DNA of 8,534 nt from Gemmatimonadota bacterium (GTDB taxonomy: Bacteria; Gemmatimonadota; Gemmatimonadetes; Longimicrobiales; RSA9). The notes beneath the pieces are model-generated. The model was given only the letters and a program-made list of their open reading frames with translations, was not told where the DNA came from and did no database searches. The stretch lies in the NCBI GenBank assembly GCA_016207445.1, contig JACQPS010000354.1:1-8534 (forward strand), written 5' to 3'. Each line of letters starts with the position of its first letter. The stretch's first letter is position 1. Below are positions 6,272 to 8,534 of this stretch, piece after piece. The position numbers were made by a program, and so were the translations under genes.

Positions 6272-6389
6272 GCCGCTCGACGGGATGCCCCGCCGGCTGA
6301 TATCGGCCCGGAGCAGCCGGCGCACGGACCCGCCTCCCGATCATCTCCCCCCAACTCGGAACCCGCCTCCCTCGCTTCGGGTACCTCTT

Positions 6390-6428
6390 GTTTCCACCGG
6401 GATGCCGGTGCCTGCCCCCGCGGGAAAC
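6390..6428. repeat. Nested inverted repeat just upstream of the sigma-gene promoter
   Basis: Outer arms GTTTC (6390-6394) and GAAAC (6424-6428) enclose a perfect inner hairpin, CACCGG (6395-6400) and CCGGTG (6405-6410), with a GATG loop. The outer 3' arm ends seven bases before the -35 box at 6436. It could be an operator, or a weak terminator of the preceding gene, though there is no T tract. Confidence 0.35.
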
Positions 6429-6435
6429 ATGGGGG

Positions 6436-6464
6436 TTTACACGGAACAGCCTCGGGCCTATATT
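6436..6464 (+). promoter_or_regulatory. Near-consensus sigma-70 promoter driving the sigma-gene leader
   Basis: TTTACA (6436-6441) matches the -35 consensus at five of six positions. TATATT (6459-6464) matches the -10 consensus at five of six. The spacer is exactly 17 bases. This is the best promoter in the window. Transcription would start near 6471, about 150 bases before the sigma-factor ATG. Confidence 0.75.
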
Positions 6465-6470
6465 GGGTAA

Positions 6471-6593
6471 GCCTATGACCGGTACCGCCTTGTCGCACCG
6501 GTTCATCACCAGGGCGCAACGGAGGCCGCCCCACCCCACTCCGGCAAAAGCAGCGAGCGTCGTGCGAGCGACGAATTCGCTGCTTTTCTTTTT
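6471..6593 (+). ncRNA. Putative leader RNA or small RNA ending in an intrinsic terminator
   Basis: The interval from the predicted transcription start to the end of the T tract is about 123 nt. It contains possible stems, ACCGGT with ACCGGT (about 6479-6504) and CGGAG with CTCCG (6520-6524 / 6539-6543), before the terminator. It matches no riboswitch or small RNA class I know. Either it is a free small RNA, or it is an attenuator leader whose read-through produces the sigma-factor mRNA. The boundaries are predicted from the promoter and terminator only. Confidence 0.4.
6546..6593 (+). terminator. Strong intrinsic terminator upstream of the sigma-factor gene
   Basis: An 11-pair perfect lower stem (6546-6556 with 6577-6587, AAAAGCAGCGA with its complement) continues into a 5-pair upper stem (6558-6562 with 6569-6573) with a six-base loop. 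The small bulges are G6557 and 6574-6576. It is followed by CTTTTTC. The T tract also forms the base of the stem, so it might work in both directions. It lies between the promoter and the sigma ATG with no gene in front of it. Confidence 0.8.
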
Positions 6594-6605
6594 CGACCAG
6601 CTGCC

Positions 6606-6611
6606 AGGGTG
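6606..6611 (+). promoter_or_regulatory. Shine-Dalgarno sequence deciding the sigma-factor start
   Basis: AGGGTG ends nine bases before ATG 6621. An in-frame GTG at 6609 lies inside this sequence and has no ribosome-binding site of its own, so ATG 6621 is preferred. The site lies only 13 bases after the leader terminator. Confidence 0.6.
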
Positions 6612-6620
6612 CTACGACCT

Positions 6621-7481
6621 ATGTTTCTGAACTCACGTGCGTTGGACTCCTTCGACCAGTACCTCTATGATGTCGAAAAATACCCGCTCATTGCCGATGT
6701 CGAAGAGGAGCGCGCCCTCGCCCGCAAGGCCCGCTGCGGCGACAAGGAAGCCGCGGAACGCCTGGTAACGGCGAACCTCAGATTCGTCATTTCCTACGTT
6801 AAAAAGTATCAGGGCCGCGGGCTCGGGCTGGCCGAGCTGGTGTGCATTGGCAACGAGGGGCTGCTCAAGGCGGTGAAGAAGTTCGACCCGGACAAGGGCG
6901 TCAAGTTCATCTCCTACGCCGTGTGGTGGATCCGCCAGACGGTGCTGCAGGCGCTGGCCGAGCAGACTCGCTCGGTGCGCATCCCGCTGAACCAGAACTC
7001 CAACCTGGTCAAGCTGTCGCGCACCGAGACCGCGCTCACGCAGGCGCTGGGCCGCTCGCCCACCGACCAGGAGATCGCGGACGAGATGCAGGAGCCGGTC
7101 GAGACGATCCGCGCGCTGCGCCGGGTGGCGGCCTCGGAGCTGTCGCTGGATGCGCCGATCGACCGGGGCGACCGGGACAGCGCGTCCTTCGGCGAGCGCT
7201 TCGCGGGTGCGGAGGCGGAGGACATCGAGGAGCAGGTGGAGGCGCAGGCGCGGCGCGAGTTCCTGGACCGTCTCTTCGAGAGGTACCTGACCGAGCGCGA
7301 GCGGAAGATACTCTACCTCTACTATGGCCTGGACGACGGCGAGGAGCGCACGCTGGAGGAGATCGGCTCGCTGCTCGGCGTCACGCGCGAGCGCATCCGC
7401 CAGATCCGGAACCGCGCCTTCGAGAAGCTGCGCGAGAGCCCGGATGGCGAGGCGCTGGCCGGCTTCTGGAGCGTGGCCTAG
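6621..7481 (+). CDS. RNA polymerase sigma factor, RpoD/SigA-like (sigma-70 group 1/2), short form
   Basis: A 286-residue sigma-70 protein lacking region 1.1 and the long non-conserved insert of enterobacterial RpoD. It has region 1.2 (~residues 8-45), region 2 with K-F-I-S-Y-A-V-W-W-I-R-Q through residue 106 (promoter melting and -10 recognition), region 3 (~120-200, including R-I-P-L-N-Q-N), and region 4 (~215-275) whose helix-turn-helix contains T-R-E-R-I-R-Q-I-R at 255-263 for -35 recognition. The near-consensus region 2.4/4.2 residues predict TTGACA/TATAAT-type promoters, so it may be the primary or a closely related alternative sigma factor; the sequence cannot separate these. The usually invariant E-G-N of region 2.2 reads C-I-G-N (75-78). 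Expression appears to depend on transcription passing a terminator in the leader, and the gene ends in its own terminator. Confidence 0.93.
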   Translation: MFLNSRALDSFDQYLYDVEKYPLIADVEEERALARKARCGDKEAAERLVTANLRFVISYVKKYQGRGLGLAELVCIGNEGLLKAVKKFDPDKGVKFISYAVWWIRQTVLQALAEQTRSVRIPLNQNSNLVKLSRTETALTQALGRSPTDQEIADEMQEPVETIRALRRVAASELSLDAPIDRGDRDSASFGERFAGAEAEDIEEQVEAQARREFLDRLFERYLTERERKILYLYYGLDDGEERTLEEIGSLLGVTRERIRQIRNRAFEKLRESPDGEALAGFWSVA

Positions 7482-7505
7482 ACGCTGCTGCGGCAGTGGC
7501 AGCGA

Positions 7506-7544
7506 ACCCGTTCGCCCGCGGCGCGGGCGGACGGGTCTTTTTTT
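7506..7544 (+). terminator. Intrinsic terminator after the sigma-factor gene
   Basis: A 13-pair stem (7506-7518 with 7524-7536, one T-G wobble at 7512/7530) with a five-base loop is followed by C and seven Ts (7538-7544). It is a textbook rho-independent terminator, 25 bases after the sigma stop codon. Confidence 0.92.
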
Positions 7545-7577
7545 CGGGATCGGGCTCGGGATCGGGCTCGGGCTCGG
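7545..7577. repeat. Tandem hexamer repeat CGGGAT/CGGGCT
   Basis: Five successive hexamers read CGGGAT, CGGGCT, CGGGAT, CGGGCT, CGGGCT, followed by CGG. They begin directly after the T tract of the sigma-gene terminator and end about 33 bases before the next start codon. The array is short and may vary in copy number by slippage. Confidence 0.8.
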
Positions 7578-7610
7578 AACGCTTGCCATGGAAACGCTGT
7601 AGTTAGCTGT

Positions 7611-8534
7611 ATGCGACGTCTTCTTCTCTTCGTCCCTCTGTTGCTCACGTTCGCGGTGCCCGCGGCCGCGCAGGCGCCCGGCGAGTGGAACGGCGCGCGC
7701 GCGCCCGAGCTGCTCGGCCAGGCGCGCGCGCGGCGCGCCACGCCGCACGCCGACTCCGGGCTGGTCGACTATCAGGCGCGCGCGACCGGGTACGTCTACT
7801 TCTACCTCGACCGTAAGGACACGGACGAGCGCACGCTGGTGAAAGTGGACCAGGTCGCGCTGGACGTGTACTGGGGCGCGCCCAACCGGACGAAGCAGCG
7901 GATCGTCGGCCTGCGCGATGTGAGCCGGCTGCCGAACCGCATGGCCTACCACCTGGACCACCTGACCATCGTGCAGGACGAGTTCGGCGACGTGATCCGC
8001 ATGGGCGAGGGCGACGAGGTGCGCGACGTTCCGCATCCGGCGGCACCGGGCGCCGACAGCATCTACGACTTCCGCCTCGCCGATTCGCTCACGCTGCGAC
8101 TGGCCGGCTCGCCCGAACCGGTGCGCGTCTACGAGCTCCAGGTCCGGCCGCGGCGCCTGGACCGGCCCGCGTTCCTGGGGTCGCTCTACGTCGACCGCAC
8201 GACCGCCGACATCGTGCGTATGAACTTCACCTTCACCCCGGTATCGTACGTGGACCGGCGGCTGGACTACATCCGCGTCTCACTCGACAACGGGCTGTGG
8301 CAGGGGAAGTACTGGCTGCCGCACGAGCAGCGGGTCGAGATCCGCCGGCAGCTCCCGGAGCTGGACTTCCCGGCGGGCGGTGTCATCCGCGGCACGCTGC
8401 GCGTGGGCGGCTACCGCTTCAACCAGTCGCTGCCCGAGAGCGTCTTCCGCGGCTATCCGGTGACGGCGGTGCCGGCGCAGATGCGCGAGAGCTTCCCGTT
8501 CGAGACGGGGCTCTACGACGGGCTGAACGAGGAG
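7611..8534 (+). CDS. Exported protein of unknown function, possibly DUF5686-like (3' end outside window)
   Basis: The frame is open from ATG 7611 to the right edge: 308 codons without a stop. The N-terminus is a clear signal peptide: M-R-R, then a leucine-rich core, and V-P-A-A-A-Q-A around residues 16-22 as the cleavage region. The mature part is rich in beta-strand-like segments and aromatic residues. Around residues 178-206, a Y-E-L-Q-V-R-P-R-R ... F-L-G-S-L-Y-V-D ... I-V-R-M-N-F-T-F-T pattern resembles the envelope family DUF5686 and related carboxypeptidase-regulatory-domain outer-membrane proteins, where such repeats precede a barrel. This is a weak recall-based match. No Shine-Dalgarno sequence precedes the ATG, but the signal peptide begins exactly there, so the start is well supported. 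It is transcriptionally separate from the sigma gene because of the terminator. Confidence 0.8.
   Translation, partial: MRRLLLFVPLLLTFAVPAAAQAPGEWNGARAPELLGQARARRATPHADSGLVDYQARATGYVYFYLDRKDTDERTLVKVDQVALDVYWGAPNRTKQRIVGLRDVSRLPNRMAYHLDHLTIVQDEFGDVIRMGEGDEVRDVPHPAAPGADSIYDFRLADSLTLRLAGSPEPVRVYELQVRPRRLDRPAFLGSLYVDRTTADIVRMNFTFTPVSYVDRRLDYIRVSLDNGLWQGKYWLPHEQRVEIRRQLPELDFPAGGVIRGTLRVGGYRFNQSLPESVFRGYPVTAVPAQMRESFPFETGLYDGLNEE

Larger units (their letters stand above)
6272..6620. other. 349-base regulatory gap before the sigma-factor gene
   Basis: No protein gene is supported here. The first part (6272-6389) holds only a GCCGGCT...AGCCGGC inverted repeat (6292-6298 / 6315-6321) without a T tract. 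The rest holds a nested inverted repeat, a near-consensus promoter, a leader and an intrinsic terminator, each listed separately. A short ATG frame from 6475 to 6630 overlaps the terminator and has no coding support. Confidence 0.6.

Noticed and set aside
6292..6321. Inverted repeat GCCGGCT/AGCCGGC as a terminator for the DUF4126 gene
   Set aside because: The 16-base loop is long and no T tract follows. In DNA this GC-rich it may be chance.
6475..6630. Possible leader peptide (ATG 6475 to TGA 6630) in the sigma-gene leader
   Set aside because: It has no Shine-Dalgarno sequence, runs through the terminator hairpin, overlaps the sigma start, and shows no run of a regulatory amino acid as in classic attenuators.
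6633..8036. Minus-strand frame of 467 codons spanning the sigma gene and the next gene
   Set aside because: It runs across a strong terminator and two clear plus-strand genes and has no domain of its own.
1..8534. CRISPR array, tRNA, rRNA, transposase or toxin-antitoxin pair
   Set aside because: I saw no regularly spaced direct repeats of suitable length, no tRNA-like cloverleaf, no transposase motif and no small paired genes on either strand.

Overview
This is a GC-rich bacterial window (roughly 70% G+C by eye) with short intergenic gaps. Four things together suggest a Gemmatimonadota-type bacterium or a close relative: lipoprotein-free signal peptides ending in A-A-Q or A-A-A-Q, an outer-membrane barrel of the kind common in that phylum, a short RpoD/SigA-like sigma factor without region 1.1, and dispersed 'CATCCCGAG' hairpin repeats. 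This is an inference from style; no marker gene here fixes the phylum.

Left part (1-3405, + strand): the 3' end of a compact biosynthetic operon. It holds the C-terminus of what looks like a SAM-dependent methyltransferase, a geranylgeranyl-reductase-type FAD oxidoreductase, an SRPBCC polyketide-cyclase-like protein and a FabF-type beta-ketoacyl synthase with an intact Cys-His-His triad. The last three genes overlap by 4 and 8 bases and so are probably translationally coupled. The set suggests a polyketide or aromatic/lipid-like product, with the upstream enzymes (and any carrier protein) outside the window.

Middle (3406-6271, + strand): a 339-base gap with possible degraded ketosynthase-tail sequence, then a secreted outer-membrane beta-barrel protein with a proline-rich linker and an unrecognised acidic C-terminal region. 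It ends in three consecutive hairpins, the last a good intrinsic terminator. Next is a DUF4126-type membrane protein carrying an unusual C-terminal extension that reads like a bacterial PH-like domain.

Right part (6272-8534, + strand): a 349-base gap holding a near-consensus sigma-70 promoter, a ~120-nt leader and a strong intrinsic terminator located before, not after, the sigma factor gene. The sigma gene has its own excellent terminator, then a hexamer tandem repeat, then a signal-peptide-bearing protein that runs off the right edge and has no visible Shine-Dalgarno sequence.

All supported genes are on the + strand; the long minus-strand reading frames are GC-driven shadows. I saw no tRNA, rRNA, transposase, CRISPR array or defence system. 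The most interesting items are the terminator-gated leader of the sigma gene, the DUF4126-PH-like fusion, and the partial biosynthetic operon.
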